Assembly: GCF_019429535.1 (NCBI RefSeq)
Contig: NZ_JAHXZM010000001.1
Location: forward strand, 496,001-560,000
Length of the DNA: 64,000 nucleotides
Reading direction: 5' to 3'
Source of the DNA: Sphingomonas citricola
GTDB taxonomy: Bacteria; Pseudomonadota; Alphaproteobacteria; Sphingomonadales; Sphingomonadaceae
Made by a program: the position numbers and the translations under genes. Shown piece by piece: positions 1 to 9,361 of the stretch; the first letter of the stretch is position 1, and each line of letters begins with the position of its first letter. The notes beneath the pieces were generated by a model. It searched no databases. It was given only the letters and a program-made list of their open reading frames with translations, and was not told the DNA's origin.

Positions 1-261
1 CCCGACCGGTTCGCCTCCTCGCCGATCGCGCGGCGCGGGTTCTGTGCGGCGTGCGGCACGCCGCTGACGTTCGAATATGTCGACAGCCCGGCGGACGGAC
101 GCCCCGCGAAGATCGACCTGATGCTTGGCAGTTTCGACGAACCGTCACGGTTCCGCCCGACGTCGCATTTCGGTTGGGAAAGCCACCACGCGGCGTGGCT
201 CGACAGCGCAGGCTTGCCACGGCTGCGCAGCGACGAATATCAGCCGCTCGTCGCCAAATAG
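1..261 (+). CDS. GFA-family (CENP-V/GFA) protein, 3' part
   Basis: The C-terminal 86 residues of a protein whose start lies before the window. The reading frame opens at base 1 and ends with TAG at 259-261. It shows the motif GFCAACGTPL, the second zinc-binding Cys pair typical of the glutathione-dependent formaldehyde-activating (GFA/CENP-V) fold. The tail GWESHHAAWLDSAGLP also fits the family. Most GFA proteins are not true formaldehyde-glutathione enzymes, so the substrate cannot be named. An AGGAG overlapping its stop codon serves the next gene. Confidence 0.75.
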   Translation, partial: PDRFASSPIARRGFCAACGTPLTFEYVDSPADGRPAKIDLMLGSFDEPSRFRPTSHFGWESHHAAWLDSAGLPRLRSDEYQPLVAK

Positions 262-271
262 GAGAATGCGC

Positions 272-1033
272 GTGACGAGTAACGAGATCGAACCGCAATT
301 CTTCGACAGTTTCGACGGCGTGCGGATCGCGTGGCGCGAACTGGGCGAGGGGCGGCCGGTGGTGCTGATCCACGGCTATTTCTCCGATACGAAGACCAAT
401 TGGCTGCGCTACGGCCACGCCTCCGCGGTCGCGGCGGAAGGGTTCCGCGTCATCATGCCCGACCTTCGCGGGCACGGCGACAGCGCGAAGCCACACGAAG
501 CCGCGAGCTATCCCGCGGACGCGCTGATGCGCGACGGGCTAACGCTGGTCGCGCATCTTGGGCTGACCGATTACGACCTGGGCGGCTATTCGCTCGGCGC
601 GCGCACGACCGTCCGGATGCTCGCGAACGGGGCGACGCCCGCGCGCGTCGTGCTGTCGGGCATGGGGCTGGCGGGGATCACGTCGACCGCGGGGCGGGGC
701 GGATATTTCCGCAACGTGCTGACCAATCTCGGCAGTTTCGAGCGGGGCAGCCGTGAGTGGCTGACCGAGGCGTTCCTGAAGACGACGAAAGGCGACCCGG
801 AAGCGCTGCTGCGTGTCCTCGACACCTTCGTCGACACGCCGCGCGACGCGCTCGACGCGATCGCGCAACCCGTTCTCGTCGCCGCGGGTGCGGAGGACGA
901 CGACAACGGGTCGGCGCGGGATCTCGCCGACGCGCTGCCGGGCGGCCGTTACGTCGAGGTGCCGGGCAATCACATGAGCGCGGTGACCAAGCCCGAACTG
1001 GGGCACGCGATCGCGGCGTTCCTGCGGCGGTAA
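272..1033 (+). CDS. alpha/beta-fold hydrolase
   Basis: A soluble hydrolase of about 253 residues. It has the oxyanion motif HGYFSD after the first strand, DLRGHGDS, the nucleophile elbow GGYSLGA (catalytic Ser) and a late His in GNHMSAV, which is the usual Ser-Asp-His layout. The start is taken at GTG 272 because AGGAG at 260-264 sits 7 bases before it; ATG 266 is too close to that site. It follows the GFA gene by 10 bases and is probably co-transcribed. The sequence does not show the substrate (ester, epoxide or lactone). Confidence 0.85.
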   Translation: MTSNEIEPQFFDSFDGVRIAWRELGEGRPVVLIHGYFSDTKTNWLRYGHASAVAAEGFRVIMPDLRGHGDSAKPHEAASYPADALMRDGLTLVAHLGLTDYDLGGYSLGARTTVRMLANGATPARVVLSGMGLAGITSTAGRGGYFRNVLTNLGSFERGSREWLTEAFLKTTKGDPEALLRVLDTFVDTPRDALDAIAQPVLVAAGAEDDDNGSARDLADALPGGRYVEVPGNHMSAVTKPELGHAIAAFLRR

Positions 1034-1047
1034 CGCCGGGCGCGTCG

Positions 1048-1698
1048 TCAGGACGCGGTTGGCGTGCCCGTGTCGGGGATCGTGTTCTCGTCGGCGATAC
1101 CGGCCTCGAACGATTTGGACGCATCGGTCCCGTCGGGCTGGTGCGCGGTCACACTTGGCGTCGCGGCGCCGGGCGTCTTCGCAGCATCGGGCAGCAACGC
1201 GGGTTGGTGTCCTTTCGCCGACTTCGCCGACGAACTGCGCAGCGACAATAGCGCGGCGGTCGCGGCCGCGCCGATCGCGGCGACACCGCCCGCGATCGCC
1301 GCGGCTCCCCATTTGCCGCCAACCTTCTCGGTCAGCCTGTCCGCGGTGGCCGTAGCCTTCTTCGTGGTTGAGCGGGTGCGCCGCGCGGCGGTTTTCGCAA
1401 CCCTGGCGGCGCGCTCCTCGGCCTCGGCCACCGCGTCGCTGACCTCGCGCGCAGTCTCGGTCACGCGAGCCTTGGGCACGGGCTTCGCCGCAGGCTTGGG
1501 TGTGCTGCGCTTCGTCGAGCGCGGCTTGGGCGGTGCCTTGGCGGGTTTGGTGGCCGCCGGCGTGTCGGTCGCTGCCTTCGCTGGGGGCTTGGGCTTCGCG
1601 GCCGGTTTCGTTGTCGTCTTGCGGGGCGCGCGGCGGCGCGGGGTCGCCGGTGCCGAACTGGTCGGCGGCGGGGTCGGGGTGTCGCTCTCGTCGGCCAT
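1048..1698 (-). CDS. Lys/Ala/Pro-rich protein with one membrane helix
   Basis: Hypothetical protein of 216 residues. The first 90 residues are low-complexity Pro/Ala/Lys/Thr (histone H1-like composition). A short coiled-coil-like stretch (REVSDAVAEAEERAARV) follows, then a basic segment and one hydrophobic helix (WGAAAIAGGVAAIGAAATA) near residue 145. The tail is about 50 polar residues. ATG 1698 is preceded by GGGAG. The composition suggests a DNA- or polyanion-binding, membrane-tethered protein, but that is inference; no enzyme domain is visible. It converges with the hydrolase, leaving 14 bases between stops. Confidence 0.65.
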   Translation of the reverse strand: MADESDTPTPPPTSSAPATPRRRAPRKTTTKPAAKPKPPAKAATDTPAATKPAKAPPKPRSTKRSTPKPAAKPVPKARVTETAREVSDAVAEAEERAARVAKTAARRTRSTTKKATATADRLTEKVGGKWGAAAIAGGVAAIGAAATAALLSLRSSSAKSAKGHQPALLPDAAKTPGAATPSVTAHQPDGTDASKSFEAGIADENTIPDTGTPTAS

Positions 1699-1786
1699 CG
1701 TCAGCTCCCAGCAGAAATGATTCCGCTTGCGTAACGCACGGCCCTGCGCGGGTTTCCGCCGCGACACCCCAACCTGGATCAGTCGC

Positions 1787-3217
1787 TCAGCGGAACGGCG
1801 GCTCGTTGAACGCGCGCAGCTTGCGGCTGTGAAGTCGGTCTCCCTCGCGGCGCAGTTCCTCGCACGTCTCGATGCCGATCCGCATATGCTCGCTGATCGC
1901 ACGTTCGTAGAAGCGGTTGGCCTGACCCGGCAGCTTCAGCTCGCCGTGGAGCGGCTTGTCGGAGACGCACAGCAACGTGCCGTACGGTACGCGGAAACGG
2001 TAACCTTGCGCCGCGATCGTCGCCGATTCCATGTCGATCGCGACCGCGCGGCTGAGCGAGAAGCGCAGCGCCGAGCGCGCGTAGCGCAGCTCCCAGTTGC
2101 GATCGTCGGTGGTGACGATCGTGCCGGTGCGCAGACGACGCTTCAGTTCCTCGCCCGACTGGCCCGAGATCGTCTCGGCGGCGCGCGCGAGTGCCTGCTG
2201 CACCTCGGCGATCGCGGGAACGGGGATTTCTGGCGGTAGCATGTCGTCGAGGACATGGTCGTCGCGGAGATAGGCGTGCGCCAGGACATAGTCGCCGATC
2301 CGCTGGCTGGGGCGCAGGCCGCCGCAATGTCCGATCATCAGCCACGCCTCGGGCCGCATGACGGCGAGGTGGTCGCAGATCGTCTTGGCGTTCGACGGAC
2401 CGACGCCGATGTTGACGAGCGTGATGCCGGTGCGGTCGTCCGCCATCAGGTGATAGGCCGGCATCTGCAACCGCCGCCACGCGCTGTCGTCGAGCATCGC
2501 GGGATCGTCGCCGGCGCGGAACATGACGCCGCCCGGACCCGACAGCGCGGTGAAGCGCGAATCGCCGCCGACCTGCGTCGTCGCCCATCGGACGAATTCG
2601 TCGACGTAGCGGTGATAGTTGGTGAACAGCACGTAGCGCTGGACGTGCTCGGGCGGGGTGCCGGTATAGTGGCGCAACCGCGCAAGGCTGAAATCGGTGC
2701 GCAGCCCGTCGAACAGCGCGAGCGGACGGGTGCCGTCGAACGAGGCCCACAGCCCGTCGGCGATTTCGTCGCCGATGTACGCGAGTTCAGTCGTCGGGAA
2801 CCAGCGCGCGAGTTCGGCGGCCGACACCTGGTCGAGGCTCAGCGCGCTGCCCGCGTCGAGCACGTAGGGGAAGGGGATTTCCTGCCGCCCCGGCACCGCG
2901 TCGACCTCGACCTCGTAATCCTCGATCAGGAAGGTCAACTGCTCGACCAGATAGTCGCGGAACAAGTCGGGCTTGGTCACGCTGATGCGATATTCGCCCG
3001 GAGTGACGAGGCGGCCGAACGACCGCGGCGGCGCGGTGCGCGACGGTGCGCCGGAGAAGCGGATGCGGATTTCGGGGTAGGCGAACGAACCGTCCTTGCG
3101 CCACGCGGGATCGGGCTCGGTCCGGTCGGCGATATAGGCGGCGACGGCGGTCTTCAGCCGGTCGACGGAGGCGGAATACAGGCGGTCCAGTTCGCGGACG
3201 ATGTCGGCAGCAATCAT
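1787..3217 (-). CDS. amn: AMP nucleosidase
   Basis: About 476 residues, normal for the family. AMP nucleosidase hydrolyses AMP to adenine and ribose 5-phosphate and so affects purine salvage and adenylate balance. The N-terminal half matches the AMP-nucleosidase-specific domain (LVTPGEYRISVTKPDLFRDY). The C-terminal half is a nucleoside-phosphorylase fold with VNIGVGPSNAKTICDHLAV, MIGHCGGLRPSQ and the purine-binding AIDMESATIAAQGY. GTG 3220 and ATG 3217 are adjacent possible starts; the ATG is used. It is separated from the peroxiredoxin upstream by a hairpin terminator. Confidence 0.93.
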   Translation of the reverse strand: MIAADIVRELDRLYSASVDRLKTAVAAYIADRTEPDPAWRKDGSFAYPEIRIRFSGAPSRTAPPRSFGRLVTPGEYRISVTKPDLFRDYLVEQLTFLIEDYEVEVDAVPGRQEIPFPYVLDAGSALSLDQVSAAELARWFPTTELAYIGDEIADGLWASFDGTRPLALFDGLRTDFSLARLRHYTGTPPEHVQRYVLFTNYHRYVDEFVRWATTQVGGDSRFTALSGPGGVMFRAGDDPAMLDDSAWRRLQMPAYHLMADDRTGITLVNIGVGPSNAKTICDHLAVMRPEAWLMIGHCGGLRPSQRIGDYVLAHAYLRDDHVLDDMLPPEIPVPAIAEVQQALARAAETISGQSGEELKRRLRTGTIVTTDDRNWELRYARSALRFSLSRAVAIDMESATIAAQGYRFRVPYGTLLCVSDKPLHGELKLPGQANRFYERAISEHMRIGIETCEELRREGDRLHSRKLRAFNEPPFR

Positions 3218-3270
3218 CACCAGCGATTATGCCCGACGTGTTGCGCTTTCAAGTCCGCGACCCGGAGAAA

Positions 3271-3295
3271 GCGGGCGGCCTGTTACGCCGCCCGC
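3271..3295 (-). terminator. Rho-independent-type terminator of the peroxiredoxin gene
   Basis: A 9-bp perfect GC-rich stem (GCGGGCGGC / GCCGCCCGC) with a 7-base loop. On the minus strand it is followed by TTTC. It lies 9 bases past the peroxiredoxin stop codon. Confidence 0.6.
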
Positions 3296-3304
3296 CCGCA
3301 TGCC

Positions 3305-3784
3305 TCAGAGTTGTCCGAGCAGGTGATCGGCCGAGCTGACCTTGAATTCGCCGGGCCCCTCGACGTTCAACTGTTCGACGACGCCGTCGTTGACGACCAT
3401 CGAGTAGCGTTGGCTGCGCGTGCCCATGCCGAACTTGCTGCCGTCCATCGTCAGGCCCAGCGCCTCGGCGAAATCGCCGTTGCCGTCCGCCAGCATCGTC
3501 ACGCCATCGGCGTTCGACGACTTGCTCCACGCGCCCATCACGAAGGGATCGTTGACCGAGGTGCAGACGACCTCGTCGATGCCCTTGGCCTTCAGTTCGG
3601 CGCCCTTCTCGACGAAGCCCGGCAGGTGCTTGGCCGAGCAGGTCGGGGTGAAGGCACCGGGGACCGCGAACAGCGCGACCCGCTTGCCCTTGAAATACTC
3701 GCCCGTGTCGACCGGTTCGGGGCCGTCCGCGGTCATCTTGGTAAGGTTCACCTTGGGCAGTTGCTCGCCGACGCTGATCGTCAT
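3305..3784 (-). CDS. peroxiredoxin, Prx5/hybrid type
   Basis: A 159-residue thiol peroxidase that reduces hydroperoxides with a thioredoxin- or glutathione-type donor. The active-site motif is PGAFTPTCS, with peroxidatic Cys49 and Thr46. The rest (GVTMLADGNGDFAEALGL, RYSMVVNDGVVEQLNVE) matches the Prx5 (AhpE/PMP20) group. The start at ATG 3784 is preceded by AGGAG. An upstream in-frame extension lacks a ribosome site and is ignored. It probably forms its own transcription unit on the minus strand, divergent from the YqgE gene. Confidence 0.9.
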   Translation of the reverse strand: MTISVGEQLPKVNLTKMTADGPEPVDTGEYFKGKRVALFAVPGAFTPTCSAKHLPGFVEKGAELKAKGIDEVVCTSVNDPFVMGAWSKSSNADGVTMLADGNGDFAEALGLTMDGSKFGMGTRSQRYSMVVNDGVVEQLNVEGPGEFKVSSADHLLGQL

Positions 3785-3884
3785 GTTCGTGATGCTCCTG
3801 TGGGATCGGAGCCCGCGCTCTCGCAAGCGCGGCCGGCGAACACAAGCCTTGGCGCTCGCGCACGCACGCGCCTAGACTGCGGCG

Positions 3885-4445
3885 ATGGAAGAGTCGCGTT
3901 ACCTGACCGGGCAGTTCCTGCTCGCGATGCCCGGGATCGGCGATCCGCGGTTCGAGCATTCGGTCATCGCCATGTGCAGCCACGACGAGGAAGGCGCGCT
4001 CGGGATCGGGGTCGGCGCGACGATCAACGGCTTGGGCCTCCACGACGTCCTCGAGCAGCTCGAGATCGCGCCGGGCGCCGCGCCCAACGCGCCGGTGCAT
4101 TTCGGTGGCCCGGTGGAAGCGCGGCGCGGGTTCGTGCTCCACTCGACCGACTGGGGCGGGCAGGACACGTTGTCGGTCGCGGGGCGCTGGTCGTTGTCGA
4201 GCACGCTCGACGTGCTGCGCGCGATCGCAGCCGGCACGGGGCCGTCGGCGTGGATCGTCGCGCTCGGCTACGCGGGCTGGGGTGCGGGGCAGCTCGACGA
4301 GGAATTGACCCGGCACGGCTGGTTGAACGTCGCCGACGATGACGCGATGCTGTTCGAGACGCCCGCGGCCGAGCGCTGGCGGCGCGGGTTCCGGGTCGCC
4401 GGGGTCGACCCGCGGCTGCTCGGGTTCGAGGCGGGGCGGGCTTAG
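3885..4445 (+). CDS. YqgE/AlgH family protein (UPF0301)
   Basis: A 186-residue protein of the DUF179/AlgH family. Family hallmarks are YLTGQFLLAMPGIGDPRF at the N-terminus, HFGGPVEARRGFVLHS in the middle and LGYAGWGAGQLDEEL near residue 125. The name AlgH comes from alginate regulation in Pseudomonas, but the general biochemical role is not established. It stands alone, divergent from the peroxiredoxin gene. Confidence 0.9.
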   Translation: MEESRYLTGQFLLAMPGIGDPRFEHSVIAMCSHDEEGALGIGVGATINGLGLHDVLEQLEIAPGAAPNAPVHFGGPVEARRGFVLHSTDWGGQDTLSVAGRWSLSSTLDVLRAIAAGTGPSAWIVALGYAGWGAGQLDEELTRHGWLNVADDDAMLFETPAAERWRRGFRVAGVDPRLLGFEAGRA

Positions 4446-4467
4446 CGACTACTCTGTAGAGGCCCGT

Positions 4468-4490
4468 GACGCGGGAGTTAATCCCGCGTC
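4468..4490 (+). terminator. hairpin between yqgE and ahcY
   Basis: A perfect 9-bp inverted repeat GACGCGGGA / TCCCGCGTC with a 5-base AT-rich loop, 23 bases after the YqgE stop. There is no clear U-tract, so it may terminate weakly or belong to the ahcY leader. A second, imperfect GC-rich hairpin (agcctggcc / ggccggct) follows around 4532-4552. Confidence 0.4.
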
Positions 4491-4566
4491 GTCGGTCGGC
4501 GCCTGCGCGCCGCCGGCCGGTCGAGCGAGGTTAGCCTGGCCCCAAGGCCGGCTGAACTCACGCGAC

Positions 4567-4586
4567 ATATAAAGATATCTTTATAT
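4567..4586. promoter_or_regulatory. perfect 20-bp palindrome upstream of ahcY, likely operator
   Basis: ATATAAAGATATCTTTATAT reads the same on both strands. It is strikingly AT-rich within GC-rich surroundings and ends 92 bases before the ahcY start. Its place and symmetry fit an ArsR-family dimer, such as the SahR regulators that control S-adenosylhomocysteine recycling genes in Proteobacteria. That assignment is from memory of the regulon type and has not been tested. No regulator gene is next to it. Confidence 0.6.
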
Positions 4587-4678
4587 TTGCCCCTCGGCGC
4601 TCGTGCCGCTATTGCGCCGCGCATGTCGTCCGGTGCGCGTGTTCACCTTGGGCGGCCTCACACGACTGGAGAAACGCC

Positions 4679-6097
4679 GTGGCTACCGCCCCCGTTTTGG
4701 ACAACAACGATTACGTCATCGCAGACATCGGCCTCGCCGATTTCGGTCGCAAGGAGATCGAGATCGCCGAAACCGAGATGCCGGGCCTGATGGCGCTGCG
4801 CGAGGAATTCGGCGCGTCGCAGCCGCTCAAGGGCGCGCGGATCACCGGCTCGCTCCACATGACGATCCAGACCGCGGTGCTGATCGAGACGCTGACCGCG
4901 CTCGGCGCCGACGTGCGCTGGGCGACGTGCAACATCTTCTCGACGCAGGACCACGCGGCAGCCGCGATCGCGGCGGCGGGCATCCCGGTGTTCGCGGTGA
5001 AGGGCGAAAGCCTCGCCGATTACTGGGACTATGTCGGCAACATCTTCGACTGGGATGACGGCAACGGTCAGACCGCGAACATCATCCTGGACGACGGCGG
5101 CGACGCGACGATGTTCGCGCTGTGGGGCGCGAAGCTCGAGCGTGGCGAGAGCTTCGGCGAGCCCGAGAACGCAGAGGAAGTCGAGTTCCAGCGCGCGTTG
5201 AAGGCATTCATTGCGAAGAAGCCGGGCTACCTGACCGAGACGGTCAAGAACCTGAAGGGCGTGTCGGAAGAAACGACGACCGGCGTCCACCGCCTGTACG
5301 AGATCGCGAAAAAGGGCGAGCTGCCGTTCCCCGCGATCAACGTCAACGACTCGGTGACGAAGTCGAAGTTCGACAATCTGTACGGCTGCAAGGAATCGCT
5401 GGTCGACGCGATCCGCCGTGCGACCGACGTCATGCTGGCGGGCAAGGTCGCCTGCGTCGCGGGTTTCGGCGATGTCGGCAAGGGCTCGGCGCAGTCGCTG
5501 CGTAACGGCGGCGCGCGCGTGATGGTGACCGAGATCGATCCCATCTGCGCATTGCAGGCCGCGATGGAAGGCTTCGAGGTTGTGACGATGGACGAGGCGG
5601 TCAAGCGCGCCGACATCTTCTGCACCGCAACCGGCAACGCCGACGTCATCACCGCCGATCACATGAAGGCGATGAAGCCGATGTCGATCGTCTGCAACAT
5701 CGGCCACTTCGACAGCGAGATCCAGATCGCGGCGCTCGACAATTACGAGTGGACCGAGGTCAAGCCGGGCACCGACCTCGTCAAGTTCCCCGATGGCAAG
5801 CAGATCATCATTCTCGCCAAGGGCCGCCTGGTGAACCTCGGCTGCGCGACCGGTCACCCGTCGTTCGTGATGTCGGCGAGCTTCACCAATCAGACGCTCG
5901 CGCAGATCGAGCTGTGGACCAAGGGTGAGAACTATCAGAACCAGGTCTACGTGCTCCCCAAGCACCTCGACGAGAAAGTCGCGGCGCTGCATCTCGAGAA
6001 GCTGGGCGTGAAGCTGTCGCAACTGACCCCGAAGCAGGCGGGCTACATCGGCGTGCCGGTGGAAGGCCCGTTCAAGCCGGACCACTATCGTTATTGA
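4679..6097 (+). CDS. ahcY: adenosylhomocysteinase
   Basis: A 472-residue S-adenosylhomocysteine hydrolase. It splits SAH reversibly into adenosine and homocysteine with bound NAD, removing the product inhibitor of methyltransferases. Clear family segments are [17 protein letters not shown], the NAD-binding Rossmann segment [17 protein letters not shown] near residue 260 and the C-terminal FKPDHYRY. The start is GTG at 4679, with GGAG about 8 bases upstream. It is monocistronic between its own leader and a strong terminator. The palindrome upstream suggests repression that responds to methyl-cycle state. Confidence 0.98.
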   Translation: MATAPVLDNNDYVIADIGLADFGRKEIEIAETEMPGLMALREEFGASQPLKGARITGSLHMTIQTAVLIETLTALGADVRWATCNIFSTQDHAAAAIAAAGIPVFAVKGESLADYWDYVGNIFDWDDGNGQTANIILDDGGDATMFALWGAKLERGESFGEPENAEEVEFQRALKAFIAKKPGYLTETVKNLKGVSEETTTGVHRLYEIAKKGELPFPAINVNDSVTKSKFDNLYGCKESLVDAIRRATDVMLAGKVACVAGFGDVGKGSAQSLRNGGARVMVTEIDPICALQAAMEGFEVVTMDEAVKRADIFCTATGNADVITADHMKAMKPMSIVCNIGHFDSEIQIAALDNYEWTEVKPGTDLVKFPDGKQIIILAKGRLVNLGCATGHPSFVMSASFTNQTLAQIELWTKGENYQNQVYVLPKHLDEKVAALHLEKLGVKLSQLTPKQAGYIGVPVEGPFKPDHYRY

Positions 6098-6122
6098 TTG
6101 CCGGCCGACAGGCTGACGAAGG

Positions 6123-6154
6123 AAAGGGCGGGGCTTCGGCTCCGCCCTTTTTCT
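6123..6154 (+). terminator. Rho-independent terminator of ahcY
   Basis: A GC-rich stem (aaagggcgg ... ccgcccttt) closed by a stable TTCG tetraloop and followed by TTTTC. It lies 26 bases after the ahcY stop codon. Confidence 0.85.
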
Positions 6155-6187
6155 TTGCGCATCGGAGGTGAGTTTTGATGAGCAGCG

Positions 6188-6218
6188 AAAAGGGCGCCGC
6201 GGATGGTCCGCGACGCCC
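6188..6218 (-). terminator. Rho-independent terminator of the TonB-dependent receptor
   Basis: An inverted repeat of 12 bp with one mismatch (6192-6203 / 6207-6218). On the minus strand it is followed by TTTT (6188-6191). It lies 30 bases beyond the receptor stop codon. Together with the ahcY terminator it insulates the two convergent genes. Confidence 0.8.
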
Positions 6219-6247
6219 CTTAAACTACCTTCTGACCGCGTCGACGA

Positions 6248-9200
6248 TCAGAAGTTCAGGCGGACGCCCGCGTAATAGCGGCGGCCAAGCGGATCGTAGA
6301 CACTGGTTGCGGTGTCCTGTCCCGCATCGGCGCCGATGTCGGCGAGGTACGGAGGCTTGTTGTTGAGCAGATTGAACCCGCCGACGTAGAACTCGAACTG
6401 GTCGTTCACGTTGAAGCGGATCTGCGAGTCGAGGTAGAATTGCGGGCGGACGCGATAAAGTGGGTTCGAGCCCGGACGCGCGCCGGTCAACTGGTCGTCG
6501 AGGCTTGCCTGGCTCAGCCACGTACCGGTCATGGTCAGGCCGACACCTTCGATGTCGTACGAGCCATTGACGGTGAAGCGATCACGCGACGCGCCGATCT
6601 CTCCCGCGAAATAGTCGCGGTCGGCATCAGGAAGAGGCACGGTATAGCCCGAGATCAGGTGCGTGTACGACCCGCGCAATCCCAGCGTACCCGCCAAACC
6701 GATATCGGTCAGGTTCTGGCGCCAGGTGATCACGGTATCGATACCCTGCGTCTTGACACCACCGCTGTTCAGATAGGTGGTGGTCAACTGATCGATCGAT
6801 CCCGCGGTGTTCGGCCCGATGTTCGCCGGACGACGCGTGATCTGCGCGCAATAATCGCTGTTCGCTGCCTGGTAGCATTGATTCAGGATGTACTGGAGCG
6901 GCGTCTGGACGATCGCATCCTTGATGCGGATGTTGAAATAGTCGACCGTGACGACGAAGTTGCGCAGTGCCGAGATCGACTTTGGCGTCAGCACGACACC
7001 GGCGGTGAACGAGTCGCCCTTCTCCTCTTGCAGCAGCGGATTGCCGCTCTCGAAGCTGGTCACACCCTGGATATCTGCCTGCGACGGGGTGAACGAGCCA
7101 TTCGCCGCGATATTTGCGGCGATACCGGCGTTGCTGCGGCACTGGGTGCCCAGCGTACCGGCGGTATTCGCCGTCACGCCGATGCAGGGATCGTTGACCG
7201 AGGGGAAGTTCTGCTGCGGCCCCTGGAACAGCTCGTTGATGTTGGGCGCGCGAATCGAGCGTGCCTGCATCACGCGGAAGCGGATATCGCCCGTTGGTGC
7301 CCACTCACCTCCGTAGTTGTAGCTGACCGTCGTCCCGACCGTCGAATAGTCGGATACGCGTACCGCACCACGGATGCTGAGTGCGTGAAAGAAGGGCCGG
7401 TCCTGCAACAACGGCACGATCGTCTCGCCGAAGCCTTCCCACAGGTGGAAACGACCGCTGGTGGCGGGAAGCGCGTTGTTGCCGTTCAGACCCTGCTGCG
7501 TCAGCAGATCGAAGTCGTTGCGGCTGGTTTCACGGCGATACTCGGTACCAACGCTGAAGCCGACCGGATCGGCGCCGAATAGCGAGAACAGCTTGCCCGA
7601 CACGTTGCCGCCGAACACGGTCTGCGTCACCTTCGTCGACAAGGTGGTCGGAACCGCAAGATAGCCTTGCGCGGACGCAAGTGTACCCGGACCATAGATA
7701 TTGGCGGGGACGCAACCATCCGCACGCGCGGCCGCGTCGGCGCAGACGATCTGTCCGGTCGCAGGGTCGCGGTAGCTGTTCAGCGCCTGGAAGAAGCGGT
7801 TGGTATTGAACTGGCCGGTGCCGCTCTGGTTCTCGCTCGTCTGGCCGTAGATGCCGTACACTTCGTAATTGAAACGATCGGCCAGGAAACTGCCGTTCGC
7901 ACCGCCCGCCACGCGGAACGTGTCGCGACTGGCGCGGCTCGTGCGCGGACCGAAATCCTGAAGCCGGCGGTCGAAGTAGATATCCTTCAGGCCGTCACCG
8001 TCGGTGTCGGTTGCGGCATTGAAGATGGCGTCGGGCACGAACGGATTGCGGTAGGTGATGCCGCCGACCACGGTTTGGATCGGGATCTGGCCGCTATTGC
8101 GCGGGTTGCTGAAGGTGGAATCAAGCGGGAACGGCTCGATCACCGTGCTGACCTTGGTCTTCGCGTAATTGCCTTCGAGGAACAGGTTCAGCGCGGGCGA
8201 CACTTCGAAGTTCGCGCGTCCGGCCGTGACGTAGCGCTCGACCGGAACCGCGAGGTAGCGGAAGTCAGACCGGTTGAAGCCGTCCGGTCCGGCGACCGAG
8301 CCATCCGCGTTCACGCATCCACCAGTGCCATTGACCGATACGCAGTCGCGCAGCGCGCCGTCCTGGCCATAAGTAAACGTTGAATCGCCAGCGTAATAAC
8401 GGCCTTGCGGCGCATAACCCGACAAATACGGACGCTGCGGGGTGAACAGATCCTCGTCCAGCCCAGTCACGTAAGCACCCCGGCTGGTCGAATCGATCGC
8501 GCTCGAGCCGGCCTCGGTCGACCGATTGCGCTTCAGAACGGTGCCCTGCTTCGAATAGCCGCCGAACAGCATGATGTTGCCGCGCCCGTCGGCGAAGTTC
8601 TTGCCTGCCAGCAGGTTTACCTGGCGGTCGAAGCCGTCACCATATTGCGAGATCCCGGTCTGCGCATCGATTTGCACGCCGTCGAACTTCGTCTTGTAGA
8701 CGAAATTGACGACACCCGCGACGGCGTCGGATCCGTACACGGCCGATGCGCCACCCGTAAGCGTATCGACCCGCTCGATGAACTGTGTCGGGATGACGTT
8801 GAGGTCGACCGCCTGGCTGCCTGGCACGCCCGATACGAACCGGCGTCCGTTGACCAGCACGAGCGTACGATCCTCGCCGAGGTTGCGCAGATTGACCGTC
8901 GCGACGCCCGCCGACTGCGTCGCGAAGCTGGAATTGGTGCGGCTGATGCCCGGAGCACCGAAGCTCGGGTTTTGCAGCAGCACGTCCTGCACGTTGATGA
9001 CGCCGGCTTGCTGGATCTGCTCGGCGCCGATCACCTGCAGCGGCGACGCGGCCGTTGCCGATGGGGAAGCGATCCGCGATCCGGTGACGACGATGTCACC
9101 GGCGGGCTCACCGCCCTGTCCAGCCGCTCCGTTTGCCTGAGCGGCGGGATCCGTTGCGCTCGTAGTCGTCGCATCTTGCGCGTTGACTCCACCTTGCCCT

Positions 9201-9361
9201 TGCGCCGCAGCGGGCGCCGACGCTTCTGCCTCACCCGCCGCGCCAGTCTGCGCCGCGCGTGCCGGGTTCGCTGCGTCCTGAGCGAAGCTCGGCGTGGCGA
9301 CAAGCGTTGCGCCAGCCAAGAGCGTGGTGGCCAGCAGGCGCTGGCGTGAAGACGATATCAT
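6248..9361 (-). CDS. TonB-dependent outer-membrane receptor
   Basis: A 1037-residue receptor. A signal peptide (LLATTLLAGATLVATPSFA) is followed by an unusually Ala/Gly/Gln-rich linker to about residue 95. The TonB-box-like GDIVVTGSRI comes next, then the plug (LQVIGAEQIQQAGVINVQDV, VLVNGRRFV, SAVYGSDAVAGVVNF). A long beta-barrel ends in the canonical GRRYYAGVRLNF with a C-terminal Phe. It imports a large ligand with TonB energy, but the substrate is not readable. The class with this plug is very abundant in sphingomonads and often handles glycans or peptides. ATG 9361 has AGAGGA upstream. Confidence 0.95.
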   Translation of the reverse strand: MISSSRQRLLATTLLAGATLVATPSFAQDAANPARAAQTGAAGEAEASAPAAAQGQGGVNAQDATTTSATDPAAQANGAAGQGGEPAGDIVVTGSRIASPSATAASPLQVIGAEQIQQAGVINVQDVLLQNPSFGAPGISRTNSSFATQSAGVATVNLRNLGEDRTLVLVNGRRFVSGVPGSQAVDLNVIPTQFIERVDTLTGGASAVYGSDAVAGVVNFVYKTKFDGVQIDAQTGISQYGDGFDRQVNLLAGKNFADGRGNIMLFGGYSKQGTVLKRNRSTEAGSSAIDSTSRGAYVTGLDEDLFTPQRPYLSGYAPQGRYYAGDSTFTYGQDGALRDCVSVNGTGGCVNADGSVAGPDGFNRSDFRYLAVPVERYVTAGRANFEVSPALNLFLEGNYAKTKVSTVIEPFPLDSTFSNPRNSGQIPIQTVVGGITYRNPFVPDAIFNAATDTDGDGLKDIYFDRRLQDFGPRTSRASRDTFRVAGGANGSFLADRFNYEVYGIYGQTSENQSGTGQFNTNRFFQALNSYRDPATGQIVCADAAARADGCVPANIYGPGTLASAQGYLAVPTTLSTKVTQTVFGGNVSGKLFSLFGADPVGFSVGTEYRRETSRNDFDLLTQQGLNGNNALPATSGRFHLWEGFGETIVPLLQDRPFFHALSIRGAVRVSDYSTVGTTVSYNYGGEWAPTGDIRFRVMQARSIRAPNINELFQGPQQNFPSVNDPCIGVTANTAGTLGTQCRSNAGIAANIAANGSFTPSQADIQGVTSFESGNPLLQEEKGDSFTAGVVLTPKSISALRNFVVTVDYFNIRIKDAIVQTPLQYILNQCYQAANSDYCAQITRRPANIGPNTAGSIDQLTTTYLNSGGVKTQGIDTVITWRQNLTDIGLAGTLGLRGSYTHLISGYTVPLPDADRDYFAGEIGASRDRFTVNGSYDIEGVGLTMTGTWLSQASLDDQLTGARPGSNPLYRVRPQFYLDSQIRFNVNDQFEFYVGGFNLLNNKPPYLADIGADAGQDTATSVYDPLGRRYYAGVRLNF

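Noticed and set aside
2255..4342. Long plus-strand open frame antisense to amn and the peroxiredoxin
   Set aside because: A typical high-GC antisense shadow; Arg/Asp/Val-rich with no domain, while both opposite genes are clear.
4446..4678. SAM/SAH riboswitch in the ahcY leader
   Set aside because: Hairpins are present, but I could not fit the conserved SAH or SAM-II core; the palindrome gives a simpler explanation.
6175..6366. Short plus-strand frame between ahcY and the receptor
   Set aside because: It covers the receptor terminator and the antisense of the receptor C-terminus; no ribosome site or protein-like pattern.
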